The notes under the pieces were generated by a model. That model was not told the DNA's origin. It saw only the letters and a program-made list of their open reading frames with translations, and did no database searches. Source: Stramonita haemastoma (Eukaryota; Mollusca; Gastropoda; Neogastropoda; Muricidae). From it: DNA of 17,500 nt. Positions 1 to 10,306 of the stretch are shown here, piece after piece. Both the position numbers and the translations under genes were made by a program. The DNA lies in NCBI GenBank assembly GCA_030674155.1, contig CM060320.1, positions 26,551,517 to 26,569,016 on the forward strand. Reading direction: 5' to 3'. The first letter of the stretch is position 1. The number at the start of each line of letters is the position of its first letter.

Positions 1-329
1 ACAACACGAGACCTGATGAGACAGAGAAGGGTCACTACATTTCTCTCCACTCCCCCCTACCTCTACCCCCCTCCCACCCCTTACCCCCACCCCCACCAAT
101 CCCCCATCAGCTATTACTACTACTACCCAAGGCCATCATATATCAGAGCGAAGGCTAAAGTGATGGGGGGGTGTTGTGTATGGTAGGTAACATCATGACT
201 CAGGAAGGAGTGAATGGAAAAGGTCATCGCCTTCACCCCCCCCCACCCCCCCCCAATATTTCTCTGGTGGTCGGTCTCTGAAGGTTATTTGTCACCAAGG
301 TACGGGTAAATGCAAGGAGAAAAGGTAGA
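1..329. other. Non-coding C-rich segment
   Basis: There is no credible gene here. Positions 44-112 are C-rich with many C4-C6 runs. An ACT trinucleotide patch lies near 115-127 and a G8 run near 164-172. Positions 236-254 hold two C9 runs separated by a single A. The G-rich complement could form G-quadruplexes, and the C strand an i-motif. Nothing resembles an exon or a recognised transposon end. Confidence 0.6.
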
Positions 330-366
330 GGGGGGGGGGAGAGAGAGAGAGGAGAGAGAGAGAGAG

Positions 367-398
<32 letters not shown>

Positions 399-433
399 AG
401 GAGAGAGAGGAGAGAGAGAGGAGAGAGGAGAGA
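330..433. repeat. Imperfect (GA)n microsatellite with G10 lead-in
   Basis: A G10 tract (330-339) runs into about 95 bp of GA dinucleotides broken by repeated GGAGAG interruptions. Every purine is on the plus strand, giving a homopurine tract. The minus-strand open frames across it translate to Ser/Leu repeats and are artefacts. Confidence 0.95.
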
Positions 434-540
434 CTGACAGAATGATAGACAGAGAGACACTTAAGTAGGCAGGTAGACACACAAACTGTATTAGCAACTT
501 TCCATCGTTCTCATAGTACACACACACAAACACAGGATGC

Positions 541-629
541 AATCAATTAAACAACCAAACAAATAAAACAACAAAGAAACAAAACAAACAAAACAAAATA
601 AATAAAGAATACAAACAAAAAAAGAACGA
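541..629. repeat. A-rich AAAC/AAAT low-complexity tract
   Basis: The plus strand is almost entirely A with scattered C and T, in motifs such as AAAC, AAACA and AAATA. It could be the decayed A-rich tail of a retroelement, but no element body is recognisable immediately upstream. It therefore stays classed as low complexity. Confidence 0.8.
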
Positions 630-702
630 AATCATATTTCAGGTAGATCTTAAAAGAGGCTCATTATTCATTGCCTGTACACCAATTCACCTTAAATACT
701 GG

Positions 703-1128
703 GTTTGTTGTTGTTGTTGTTATTGTTGTTGTTGCATTTTTGTTCTTCGGCTAGTGCATGCTCCGAGATGCACCAACGGTGATACATTGCGTATGTCATC
801 GTTTTTACCCACCACAAGGCAGCTGTATTCCAACTTCAGGGAAGATGTTATAAACACGGCTGCAACGTGCATGCAGCAGTTTGTGAATTTTGTCTCTGTT
901 CCTACAGGCACGCGTTAACTTACTCTTCCTAAAGGCGAAACGGGCTTTAAGGTGTATCAAGGTGATCTGTGTGAGTTCGCACACAAGACCTCGGTTTACA
1001 GTTTTCATCCGAAGGACTTTTTCGGGGGGCGAGTGGAGTCGGCACCGATGTGAACTCAGGGGCAAGATACCCTCAAACAGGTGTCTCCGTGGTGGCTCTA
1101 ACCCTGGCCGTCAGATCACGAGCTAAAG
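703..1128 (-). mobile_element. tRNA-derived SINE, minus strand, (CAA)n tail
   Basis: Read on the minus strand, this segment holds a degenerate tRNA-like start: plus 1094-1103 is the complement of GGTTAGAGCC, close to a B box. A central block follows at plus 959-1046 that clearly matches the SINE at 2321-2678, sharing TTCGGATGA, AAACCGAGG and TGTGTGCGAAC. Weaker similarity continues to about plus 860. The element ends in a CAA/AACA tail, seen as the TTG array at plus 706-735. The head has no proper A box, so the copy is probably 5'-truncated. SINEs are Pol III-transcribed, non-coding and mobilised by a partner LINE. A shared central domain with variable heads and tails is typical of metazoan SINE superfamilies. 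I cannot name the family. The outer boundaries are estimates. Confidence 0.75.
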
Positions 1129-1452
1129 GTCTTTAACACTGGGCTGTCCTGTCCCCTTTCTCCCCCCCACCCTTCCCCCCCAACCATACAGGAGTTTTGA
1201 TACAGAATTTATCTCTTATTGTCGTGAGTTCTTTTACATCCACTAAATTTGTGTTTCACGCAGGACCTTAGGTTAGCGTCTCATTCAAAGAGGCACCTTG
1301 GCAAAGCTGTAAAAAAAAGAAAAGGTCAAAATTTTAACATTGAATGCGTTGTGAAGCCAAGTGGCTTGACAGAGTGATGTAAAAAAAAAGATAATAAATA
1401 ATGGTTCTAACGTCTACTACGCCAGGCAAAAAATGTGTCTGAGGTTAATTAG
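1129..1452. other. Non-coding spacer
   Basis: This is moderately AT-rich sequence with a C-run patch at about 1159-1186 and short A runs near 1310 and 1380. No open frame of note, RNA gene or transposon end is visible. Confidence 0.5.
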
Positions 1453-2320
1453 CATTATCTCTTTCTCTCTCTGTCTCTCCCTGTCTCTTTTTCTCTCTGT
1501 CTCTCCCCGTCTCTTTTTCTCTTTGTTTCTGTTTCTGCTTTGTTCTCTTCTTTGCCTCTATCTGCCTGTATGTCTGTCTGTCGGTCTGTCTACCTGTCTG
1601 TCTACTGTCTGTCTGACTGCTTGGTTCTTTCTGCCTCTGTCAACTTAGTCTGTCTCTGCTACTGTCTGTCTGTCTGTCATGTCTGTCTCTCTGCTCTGTC
1701 TACTGTCTGTACTGTCTGTCCTGTCTGTTGTCTCTTCTGCCTCTTTCTCTGCTCTGTCTTGTTCCTGTCTACCTGTCTGTCTGTCTGTCTGCTTCGTTCT
1801 CTGCCTCTGTCTACTGTATACCTGCTGTCCTGTCTGTCTGTCTGTCTGCTTCGTTTTCTCTGCCTCTGTCTACCTGTATACCTGCCTGCCTGCCTGCCTG
1901 CCTACCTGCTCTGTCTGTCTGACTGTTTTGTTCCCTCTGCCTCTGTCTACCTGTCTGTCCGTCAGCCTGTCTGTCTGTCCGTCTGTCTGTCTGACTGTCT
2001 GTCTTGCTGATAGTCTGTCTCCCTTTGACCTCTTTTACCTATTTTCAAAAACACTCTTTCACTCTCTCATTTCATTTCTTTCTCACCTGTTTTTATTCTC
2101 TTTCACCTCCCTCCTCTTTTCTCTCTGTCCCTCAGGTTTTTATTCAAATATGTATTCATCTTCTCTCTTTCTCTGTATCTGTCTGTCTCTCTGTGTCTGT
2201 TTCTTTTTATCTTCGTGTCCCCCATTTCTCTTTCATTTTCTCTGTGTTACTCTCATATTTTCTCTTTCACCCATTTTATTCTCTATTTCACGACTCCCCC
2301 TCCCCCCCCCCTCTCTCTCG
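1453..2320. repeat. TCTG-based pyrimidine-rich minisatellite with higher-order units
   Basis: About 870 bp is dominated by C and T on the plus strand. The core at 1560-2015 is TCTG/CTGC tetranucleotide repeat. It carries a recurring longer phrase, GTTCTCTGCCTCTGTCTAC with variants, near 1618, 1790, 1849 and 1924, each followed by CTGTCTGTCTG blocks. This gives irregular higher-order units of roughly 60-75 bp. From about 2030 it decays into TTTCTCT-type sequence with short C runs. Open frames of up to 218 codons cross it but encode only Ser/Leu/Cys/Val low-complexity peptides. I do not call them genes. Confidence 0.85.
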
Positions 2321-2866
<546 letters not shown>

Positions 2867-3569
2867 TCAGTAAGTCAGTTTGACTCTTTGAATTGTCAGT
2901 CTGGTTTTTTTGGGTCCTGTCACGCTCGCATGAATAATTGCACATCAATGAAGCTCACACTTTGAAGTTTGAGAAATTCTTCAATGCCTCATGCAAGGAA
3001 ATCAAAGACACCTGACGAAAAACTCCTCTCTGTAAATCTGTGCTGAGAAATGAATTATTCATTCTAATAAGTTATCCACCGTTGACCTTGGTGGTGTTTT
3101 TTTTTTTTTTCTTCGAAATCTTAAAATGGGGCCGGAAAACTAGGTATGATTAAATGGTGCAGGAAGTTAGGAAGAAAGACATAGAAGAGGGGAGTGGAGC
3201 AGCGAAAAGTGTGAAGAGTGCAAAGGTGAGAAAAAGTAAAGCAACTGCATCAAGATTGCAGAAAGCTTTGGCTATTTTGTGAAAAAAAAGAAAAAAAAAG
3301 TAGAAAAAATTACAGGTACCACTCCGGTACTTTTTTTTTTTCTTAGGGGTCATGTTTTAATATCTTTACTATATTTAGCGTGCGATTCGGAAAATATTTT
3401 GTTGATTTTCACATATTTTTTAAAGTATGAAATAAAATGCCACTGTACATTTTGTTTTTGGGGACATTGAGGGCATAGAGCAATACCAGGTAGTCACGAG
3501 AAAATTGGAAATGATCATCAAGTGAGGATTTCTTGTGTTTTCTACTTCGATTTGTTTGCTTTACAAGAT
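2867..3569. other. Non-coding AT-rich spacer
   Basis: Simple features only: a T run at about 3097-3110, A-rich purine sequence at 3280-3300 and another T run near 3331-3342. Short frames lack any recognisable motif. I see no gene or RNA here. Confidence 0.5.
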
Positions 3570-3592
3570 TTAGCGCTATATAAATTCCATAT

Positions 3593-3624
<32 letters not shown>
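3570..3624 (+). mobile_element. Retroelement 3' end with (ATC)n tail
   Basis: TAGCGCTATATAAATTCCAT is followed by about 11 ATC units. A conserved GCGCTATATAAA-like end with a simple-repeat tail is a familiar 3' terminus of L2/CR1-like LINEs and SINEs that borrow their tails. Only the tail is recognisable. The body upstream, if present, has decayed or was never reverse-transcribed. The family assignment is inference. Confidence 0.5.
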
Positions 3625-3714
3625 TAACCCCGCGCATGTATACTGGGGGAAGCAGGGTATATGCTGGATGTATTCCATTCCAGCTCTCGCGACTGTCTTA
3701 ATTTAAGAACTGAC

Positions 3715-4022
3715 ATAATTATGGTGATCATGCCAACAGAAATACACGGACACTTAATCTGATCAGGACAGTTCTCAAAAGCAAGGTTGAGGGCAGAAGG
3801 AAAAAGAGGCAGACCACCATACATCGCTGAGATCAGTGATCTGGGAGGGCTACAGGAGATCTTGAAACTCAGCAGAGACAGAGAAAGATGGGAAGCCTTG
3901 GTGATATCACGTGGAGCTCTTACCGTCGACAGCAGCGATGGGCACAGGTGTCAGGTGACAGGTGAGTCTTCACAAAGGATTCTGTCAGAATGTACAGGTG
4001 GCACAATGTTTCACAGTAGATA
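3715..4022 (+). pseudogene. Decayed LINE polyprotein, C-terminal fragment
   Basis: The frame from about 3787 encodes EGKRGRPPYIAEISDLGGL, then EILKLSRDRERWEALV, ending at a stop at 4021-4023. This matches the usual C-terminal end of endonuclease-reverse transcriptase polyproteins of RTE-like non-LTR elements: a basic GRRRGRP motif, a W/DNI-type stretch, then a DRxxWRxLV block. A preceding stretch (VLKSKVEGRRK, about 3770-3803) sits in a different frame, and GHLI followed by a stop lies further upstream. There is thus at least one frameshift and one nonsense mutation. No catalytic RT or endonuclease motifs are present, as expected for a 5'-truncated insertion. It may be the same family as the RT fragment at 16490-16915, but that needs alignment to a full element. 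Confidence 0.7.
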
Positions 4023-4158
4023 GGAATAAAATTTATTTACAAAATTTAACAAGTTTATAATTGTAGTCATTGGATAAGCACATACTGCGAATAGTAACGA
4101 TAGAATATTGAGGAAAAGTAGTGGAGGAAAACCTTGTGCAGGCAACCCGGAATAATCA

Positions 4159-4159
<1 letters not shown>
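4023..4159. other. Possible 3' UTR of the LINE fragment
   Basis: This AT-rich sequence starts right after the stop of the LINE C-terminal fragment. It carries AATAAA at about 4025-4030 and leads to the CTA/CTG array, which could be the element's grown-out tail. There is no coding signal. Confidence 0.35.
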
Positions 4160-4204
<45 letters not shown>

Positions 4205-4270
4205 GCTACTGCTACTGCTACTGCTACTGCTACTACTACTATTAATGATAATGATAATGACAATAATAAT
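4160..4270. repeat. Compound (ACT)n-(GCTACT)n-(GATAAT)n array
   Basis: About 45 bp of ACT/CTA units pass into alternating CTG CTA hexamers (about 4204-4232), then CTA again, then ATGATA/ACAATA units. The ordered change of unit suggests stepwise point mutation and spread. The Thr/Ala-rich frame across it is an artefact. Confidence 0.93.
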
Positions 4271-4858
4271 AGTAGAATATCGTATATAGATACTGATTTA
4301 CAACAGAATAGTTTTTGAATATTGCAAATGATCAAATTTAGCCTTTACATATTCATATAAAGAAATTGACGCGATATTTATACTTTATTACGGAGGAGTC
4401 TTCCCTCTGAAAGCTGTAAAGTGTAGGCTGAGTGTATTCATATTCATTGTCCTTAGTGTCTTAAAAAAAGAAGCCAATCTATCTTTACTTGTAACATACA
4501 GTTTCACAGCTCATAAAATGAAATTTAACAGTTGGCCAATCTTTTAGCCTGAAGAAGGATAAAAAGAATCACCGAAAATTTGTTCTGCCAAACACTTGGG
4601 AGTAGTCTTATTTTTGTTGTTGTTGCTCCTATAGGAATGAAACATAATCAAACTTTTCCAATTTAATCCTTGCTTAAGTACGTGACACCCCAAGGATCAG
4701 AACATAGGAGAACGATGTACATGGAGGCCACTTTGGACATAGATGGCAGTGCTAATCTTTTCAGAAAGATCGTGACAATTGCAGACGTAAGACGAGGTCA
4801 CGACCTTTCCAGTTTTATGAGCTGACGAATGTCATCCTGCCTCCGTAACTGTCTAACT
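4271..4858. other. Non-coding AT-rich spacer
   Basis: Mostly unique-looking AT-rich DNA with a short TTG run at about 4613-4625 and no long frame. I find no RNA gene, transposon end or exon signature. Confidence 0.5.
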
Positions 4859-5060
4859 GACTTTTTCGTTCTTTCTTTTCCTTTCTTTATGTTTTTTCCC
4901 CCCCCTTTTTCGTTTCCTTTATTTGTCTTTCTTTCTTTTCGTTCTTTGTTTGTTTGTTTTCTTTCTTTCTTTCTTTCTTTTCGTTTGTTTGTTTGTTTGT
5001 TTGTTTCTTTCATTTCATTTTCTTTTCTCTTCTTTCTTTCTTTCTCTCTCTCTCTCTCTC

Positions 5061-5102
<42 letters not shown>

Positions 5103-5354
5103 CTCCTCTCTTCTCTCTCTCTTCTCTCTCTCTCTCTCTCTCTCTCTCCTCCTCTCCTTTCTTTCTTCTTCTCTTTTTTTTCTTCCTTTCTTTCTTTCTT
5201 TTCTTTCTTTCTTTCTTTCTTTTCTTTCTTTCATTTCTTTCTTTCTTTCTTCCTTCTTTCTTTCTTTCTTTCTTTTTCTTCTTCCTTCTTTTTTTCTCTC
5301 TTTTCCTTCTCTTCCTTCCTTCCTTCCTTCCTTCCTTCTTTCTTCTTTCTTTTT

Positions 5355-5410
<56 letters not shown>

Positions 5411-5499
5411 TTTTTCTTTCTTTTTTTTCTTTCTTCATTTCTTTCTTTTTTTCTTTCTTCTTTTCCTTTCAGTTTTTTCTCTTTTCCTTTCCTTTATTT

Positions 5500-5500
<1 letters not shown>
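4859..5500. repeat. Long polypyrimidine tract (TTTC, TTTG, CT)
   Basis: About 640 bp is nearly pure C/T on the plus strand. In order: mixed TTTC/TTTG at 4859-5035, (CT)n at 5036-5157, then (CTTT)n with CCTT and T-run variants to 5480. The purest (TTTC)n block is about 5346-5412. Such mirror-symmetric homopyrimidine DNA can form triplex (H-DNA). Overlapping frames of 200-284 codons (Ser/Phe/Leu) occur in several registers, which is diagnostic of low complexity rather than coding. Confidence 0.95.

Positions 5501-5558
<58 letters not shown>
5501..5558. repeat. (CTGT)n microsatellite
   Basis: A perfect CTGT run of about 14.5 units sits at the downstream edge of the polypyrimidine tract. Confidence 0.97.
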
Positions 5559-5995
5559 TTAATTTACTTTTCGTTTCTTTATTTATTTTTTTTTTTTTCA
5601 CATCTCCAGTTTGGCATTATCATCACGCTGCATGTGTAGTGTCGTACATATACTTTTGTCGTAAAAGAGGGAAAGATGTATGACATCATGAATTCCCGTG
5701 AAGTACACTTTGCTTTTCCCGGTTGTAAACCGCTCAAGACAAATGTAGGTTCATGTAGTTTTGTTTGTCTTTTTTTTGCTATTTGTTTTTTGTTTGTTTG
5801 TATGTTTGTACGCATGCTTGTCTGTCTTGTCTCTGTCTGTCTCTGTCTGTCGCTGTCTGTTTGCATTTCTCCATCTCTGTCTGTCTATCTGTCTGTCTGG
5901 CCACGAATGAAAGTCACGCGTTAGTATGACTATGAGAAAAGATTACGAGTTTTTAAGCGTTATGCGAAAATTATTGTTATTTCTACCGCTAAAAC
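5559..5995. other. Non-coding spacer with TCTG patch
   Basis: A T run lies at 5586-5599 and short unique sequence at 5600-5757. Degenerate TTTG/TCTG repeats occupy about 5760-5900. The short frame from 5676 (MYDIMNSREV...) drifts into repeat translation and has no recognisable domain. Confidence 0.5.
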
Positions 5996-6060
5996 ACACT
6001 CAGACTCAGACTAAGACTAAGACTCAGACTCAGACTAAGACTCAACACACACACACACAC

Positions 6061-6098
<38 letters not shown>

Positions 6099-6116
6099 AC
6101 ACACACACACACACAC

Positions 6117-6200
<84 letters not shown>
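5996..6200. repeat. Hexamer (CAGACT/AAGACT)n leading into (AC)n
   Basis: About eight hexamers of CAGACT or AAGACT (roughly 5999-6044) pass directly into about 155 bp of AC dinucleotide. The AC part carries periodic AACAC and ACCAC interruptions. Confidence 0.94.
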
Positions 6201-6202
<2 letters not shown>

Positions 6203-6373
6203 GACGTGACATACATATAATCAGGTCACGACTTCGAAGTTCCTTGACTGTCACTAGTAGTATTTTACTGCCACGGTTAATCTGCGTCTTTCTTCGTAAC
6301 AAAGAGAGCATGACATGATATTATGCTAACTAAATTCAAGTTAAGCATATAGACTTCATTTTTTCTCTGTGTG

Positions 6374-6377
<4 letters not shown>
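6201..6377. other. Unique spacer between inverted AC and TG arrays
   Basis: This is unique AT-rich sequence with no coding signal. It would form the loop if the AC array to its left paired with the TG array to its right. Confidence 0.5.
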
Positions 6378-6450
<73 letters not shown>

Positions 6451-6517
6451 GTGTGTGTGGTGTGTGTGTGTGTGTGTGTTGTGTGTGTGTGTGTGTGTGC
6501 GTGCGTGCGTGGTGTGC
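6378..6517. repeat. (TG)n microsatellite
   Basis: About 75 bp of near-perfect TG is followed by TG with GGTG, TTG and GCGTGCGTG interruptions. It is the reverse complement of the AC array at 6045-6200. Confidence 0.95.
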
Positions 6518-6724
6518 ATTTGCACACTAAATATAAAGCTCAAATACTTGTAGCTAAAGTTTTCAGCTTATACAGAAATCTTTTTTTTCAAAATAAAGTG
6601 TATAATAAGAGATTTATACTCGGCAGCTGTATTGGAACAGTATTCCATACGTGAAAGCCTGAAAAGCTGGCTGGATTTATAGGCAAAATAGGGTTTTTTT
6701 GCTTGTGTTTTTTTGTTGTTTCTT

Positions 6725-7190
6725 GCTGCCTCATCTTCTGTGACGTTCCTGTTCTGTTGTTCCCATGCCGCTCATTTCAATCTCACCGCCACAGACATAA
6801 CCAGATTCGTTATGTCTCATCATCAGGGTCGGGAGTCCACAGGAGCCCATTAATATCGGGACCACCGTGGGGCCACCAGCCAGAGGAGCCTTGCACTTCT
6901 GCTGGGTCACTTTGGCGGTGTTCAGTGGTGCCTGCTCTGAGCTAACATAAGCAGGAGACCACTTATCAACCTCCCTACTAACGACAGTACTAGCTCAGTC
7001 GCGGAGCCAGACTGAATGAGTAACCCACCTGCGTGGCGACCACCACAACGTCCCTCCAACGACCACCCCCCGCGAACCTCCAACCCCAAAGGCTTTGACA
7101 CAAACCCACCACAGGCACAGAAGTGTATTGGAAACCATATCTGAGGTCACCATGAGACCATAGCAACAGGGGCTACGGAATCAGAGGCAG
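6725..7190 (-). mobile_element. Unclassified GC-richer segment, possible dispersed element
   Basis: The composition differs sharply from the surrounding AT-rich and microsatellite DNA: mixed, fairly GC-rich, no internal repeats. It adjoins the 3' end of the minus-strand SINE at 7191. On the minus strand a short open frame (about 6728-6840, including GYVCGGEIEMSG) is broken upstream by a stop. The layout fits part of a larger decayed retroelement transcribed leftwards. I see no RT, integrase or protease motif, so family and strand are guesses. Confidence 0.3.
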
Positions 7191-7504
7191 TTTTTTTTTA
7201 TTGCGTGCATGAGCAATAATAATGAGGATGATCAATGCTGCTGTTGGGACTGCTAAAAATTATGTTTTGAGACTACTTGACAGGGTTGTACCGTACGCTT
7301 ACCATCATGATATATCCCGGTGTCTACCGGGCCGAGAGATACAGACACCTGCAGTGTTGGTCAGGTAATTTGAGCAACACTCTCAAACTCACATACGTAA
7401 AGTGGATAAGCTCGATGTGTAGTTCCAGTCTTACCACGAGCCCAGAGCACATTTACTCTGGGTAGGAGCTGGCCGAGTCCAAAAAGTCCTTATGACTCTA
7501 ATGG

Positions 7505-7514
7505 GGTTTGAACC
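7505..7514 (-). promoter_or_regulatory. Pol III B box of the minus-strand SINE
   Basis: The minus strand reads GGTTCAAACC, which fits the tRNA B-box consensus. Confidence 0.75.
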
Positions 7515-7547
7515 TGCGACCTTCTAGTCTGCAATGCTAGGCACTAA

Positions 7548-7558
7548 CCACTGCTCCA
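7548..7558 (-). promoter_or_regulatory. Pol III A box of the minus-strand SINE
   Basis: The minus strand reads TGGAGCAGTGG, one base from the TGGCNNAGTGG form of the A box. It lies about 33 bp upstream of the B box, as in tRNA genes. Confidence 0.7.
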
Positions 7559-7572
7559 TGGCGGCTGGTTAT

Positions 7573-7864
7573 GGACTTATAGGTTATTTTGTGGACATAC
7601 AAAATCGGATTTCTGGCAGGTTAGTTTATTTGTGACTATAGTAAACAAAAAAGTGATGTAGTTAGGTAGGTAATGTGTTGATGCATTTTTTTTTTACATG
7701 ATATTTCCTTATTTCATTTAGGTTTTTTTTCTCTTTATGACAGTATCTCTAGCGCCTTCAGTTTTTCATTTGTTGTAATAGGCAGGTCAGATAGAATGAG
7801 CTTTACTGTTTTCTTATGGGGAAGATTTAAAACTTTCTTGTGGATTTCTAAGCACGTGTCCTAA
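7573..7864. other. Non-coding AT-rich spacer
   Basis: Short T runs lie near 7687-7695 and 7723-7730. No frame, RNA or transposon signal is apparent. Confidence 0.5.
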
Positions 7865-7886
7865 GAGAGCGAGAGCGAGAGCGAGA

Positions 7887-7982
<96 letters not shown>

Positions 7983-8039
7983 GACCGACCGACGACCGAC
8001 CGACCGACCGACCGACAGACAGACAGACAGACAGACAGA
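7865..8039. repeat. Compound GAGAGC / (GA)n / (GACC)n / (GACA)n array
   Basis: Three hexamer-like GAGAGC units (about 7866-7885) lead into roughly 90 bp of GA (to about 7979). GACC tetramers with one GAC slip follow (to about 8013), then about six GACA tetramers. Confidence 0.95.
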
Positions 8040-8401
8040 GAAAAAATGGTTGGAAACAAAGACAGGAAGAGTGTGAAGAGAAAAAGGTCGAAGACAAGAA
8101 TGAAACAGAATTAATGTGTCAAACATGCATTCATGACGTCTTGTTAGCTAAATCTGTCGTTACACATGCAAATGAGTTTTACGCCTAAAAGCGCCGGCAC
8201 CAGGATTAAACGTCAAAGATATGATAATGAGAAACAGTTCTAAAAACCTTTCATGATATCGTGTACCATCTGTGACTTAATTATTCTCTGGGTTTATACT
8301 CGCTCCAGCTGATATTGAGAACGCTTTTGACTCTGTGTAATGAATATATTCATAAAATCTTTTAAGTGTTTTTGGATTTTCCAAAAGTTGTTGTGTTTTG
8401 T
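8040..8401. other. Non-coding spacer
   Basis: Unique AT-rich DNA with no credible frame, RNA gene or inverted terminal structure that I can identify. Confidence 0.5.
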
Positions 8402-8425
8402 TGTGTGTTGTGTGATGTGTGTGTG

Positions 8426-8492
<67 letters not shown>
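8402..8492. repeat. (TG)n microsatellite
   Basis: TG dinucleotides with several TTG interruptions. It joins the GA array with no spacer. Confidence 0.95.
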
Positions 8493-9189
<697 letters not shown>

Positions 9190-9265
9190 TTGCAAGAATT
9201 ATTTGACTTACCTGGGCTGTATCGAAGAAAAAAAGTTGTTTAAAACCTTATTAAACGGTATCCAA

Positions 9266-9528
<263 letters not shown>

Positions 9529-9650
9529 GTGTAGATGTCATTGTAGCTAATTAAATGATGGAAAGGGAATGCATGCAACACCACTCACTTCTGGAAGAAT
9601 GATAAGCTGTCACACCTGATGATAGTAACTATTCTTCAGTGTGTGTGTGG

Positions 9651-9651
9651 C

Positions 9652-9712
<61 letters not shown>
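9651..9712. repeat. (CTGT)n microsatellite
   Basis: A perfect CTGT array of about 15 units, preceded by a short TG run. Confidence 0.97.
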
Positions 9713-9714
<2 letters not shown>

Positions 9715-9735
9715 GTGCCGATGTACATGAATAAT

Positions 9736-9764
9736 TTCAGTGTTCAGTGTTCAGTGTTTAGTGA

Positions 9765-9850
<86 letters not shown>

Positions 9851-9866
9851 TGTGTCTGTGTCTGTG
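9736..9866. repeat. (TTCAGTG)n then (TG)n and (TCTGTG)n
   Basis: Three to four heptamers of TTCAGTG (9736-9761) lead into about 84 bp of TG, then three TCTGTG hexamers. Confidence 0.93.
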
Positions 9867-9940
9867 TGCCTAAAGCGTGCGTGGGTGCGTATATGTATAT
9901 ATATATGTATAAAAATAAATCTCTGTGTGTGTGTTTGTTT

Positions 9941-10089
9941 GAAACAGTTTTTTGGGGGTTAACTATTGTGCTTGATAATCATGCCATTGTTTTCTTCCCG
10001 ATTTTGTTTGGACTGTGTCACAAGGCTGCCTTTGTTGACTAATAGGAAGTGCAATTCATCACTTTAACCACTTAATCCTTTTAAGTCAT
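9941..10089. repeat. Duplicated cassette, copy 1
   Basis: This ~149-bp non-simple segment runs from GAAACAGTTTTTTGGGG to TTTTAAGTCA. It is repeated in the same orientation about 360 bp downstream (10307-10446). Shared anchors include GCCATTGTTTTCTTCC (9983-9998), CCTTTGTTGA and AACCACTTAATC. Both copies directly follow a TG array. No coding frame is conserved between the copies, so a repeat element or local duplication is more likely than a gene. Confidence 0.85.
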
Positions 10090-10124
10090 ATAGACTTAGA
10101 GTGGAACATTGCAATCCTGCTTAT

Positions 10125-10125
10125 G

Positions 10126-10209
<84 letters not shown>

Positions 10210-10221
10210 TGTGTGTGTGTT

Positions 10222-10252
<31 letters not shown>

Positions 10253-10272
10253 TTGTGCGCGCGCGCGCGCGC

Positions 10273-10303
<31 letters not shown>

Positions 10304-10306
10304 TGT
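10125..10306. repeat. (TG)n-(TTTGTG)-(GC)15-(TG)n array
   Basis: TG runs with regular TTTG interruptions (10205-10255) lead to about 15 GC dinucleotides at 10257-10287, then about 20 bp of TG. The whole tract alternates purine and pyrimidine and is a strong Z-DNA former. A pure CG dinucleotide array is much rarer in animal genomes than TG because of methyl-CpG decay. Confidence 0.96.

Larger units (their letters stand above)
7191..7572 (-). mobile_element. tRNA-derived SINE, minus strand, A-run tail
   Basis: Minus-strand reading begins with a tRNA-like head: an A-box-like TGGAGCAGTGG (plus 7548-7558), and GGTTCAAACC as B box (plus 7505-7514). The spacing is normal for a tRNA. A roughly 250-bp non-tRNA body follows, then an ATT-rich stretch and an A9 run (plus T run at 7191-7199) as the likely 3' tail. 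The body does not obviously match the other two SINEs, so this is a different family. The sequences flanking the head do not form an acceptor stem, which rules out a functional tRNA. The 3' boundary is less certain than the 5' one. Confidence 0.75.

Noticed and set aside
4829..5683. Long Ser/Phe/Leu open frames across the pyrimidine tract
   Set aside because: Three overlapping registers are open at once and encode only repeat translations. This is a compositional artefact.
6042..6216. Cys/Val and His/Thr repeat proteins
   Set aside because: These are translations of AC/TG dinucleotides, open on both strands at once.
6703..6945. 80-codon plus-strand frame with GPPWGHQPEEPCTSAGSLW
   Set aside because: No domain recognised. 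The surrounding island looks like element-derived DNA on the minus strand, and the frame ends without any splice or transcript evidence.
7496..7568. A functional tRNA gene on the minus strand
   Set aside because: The A and B boxes are there, but the flanks do not pair into an acceptor stem and the sequence continues into a SINE body.
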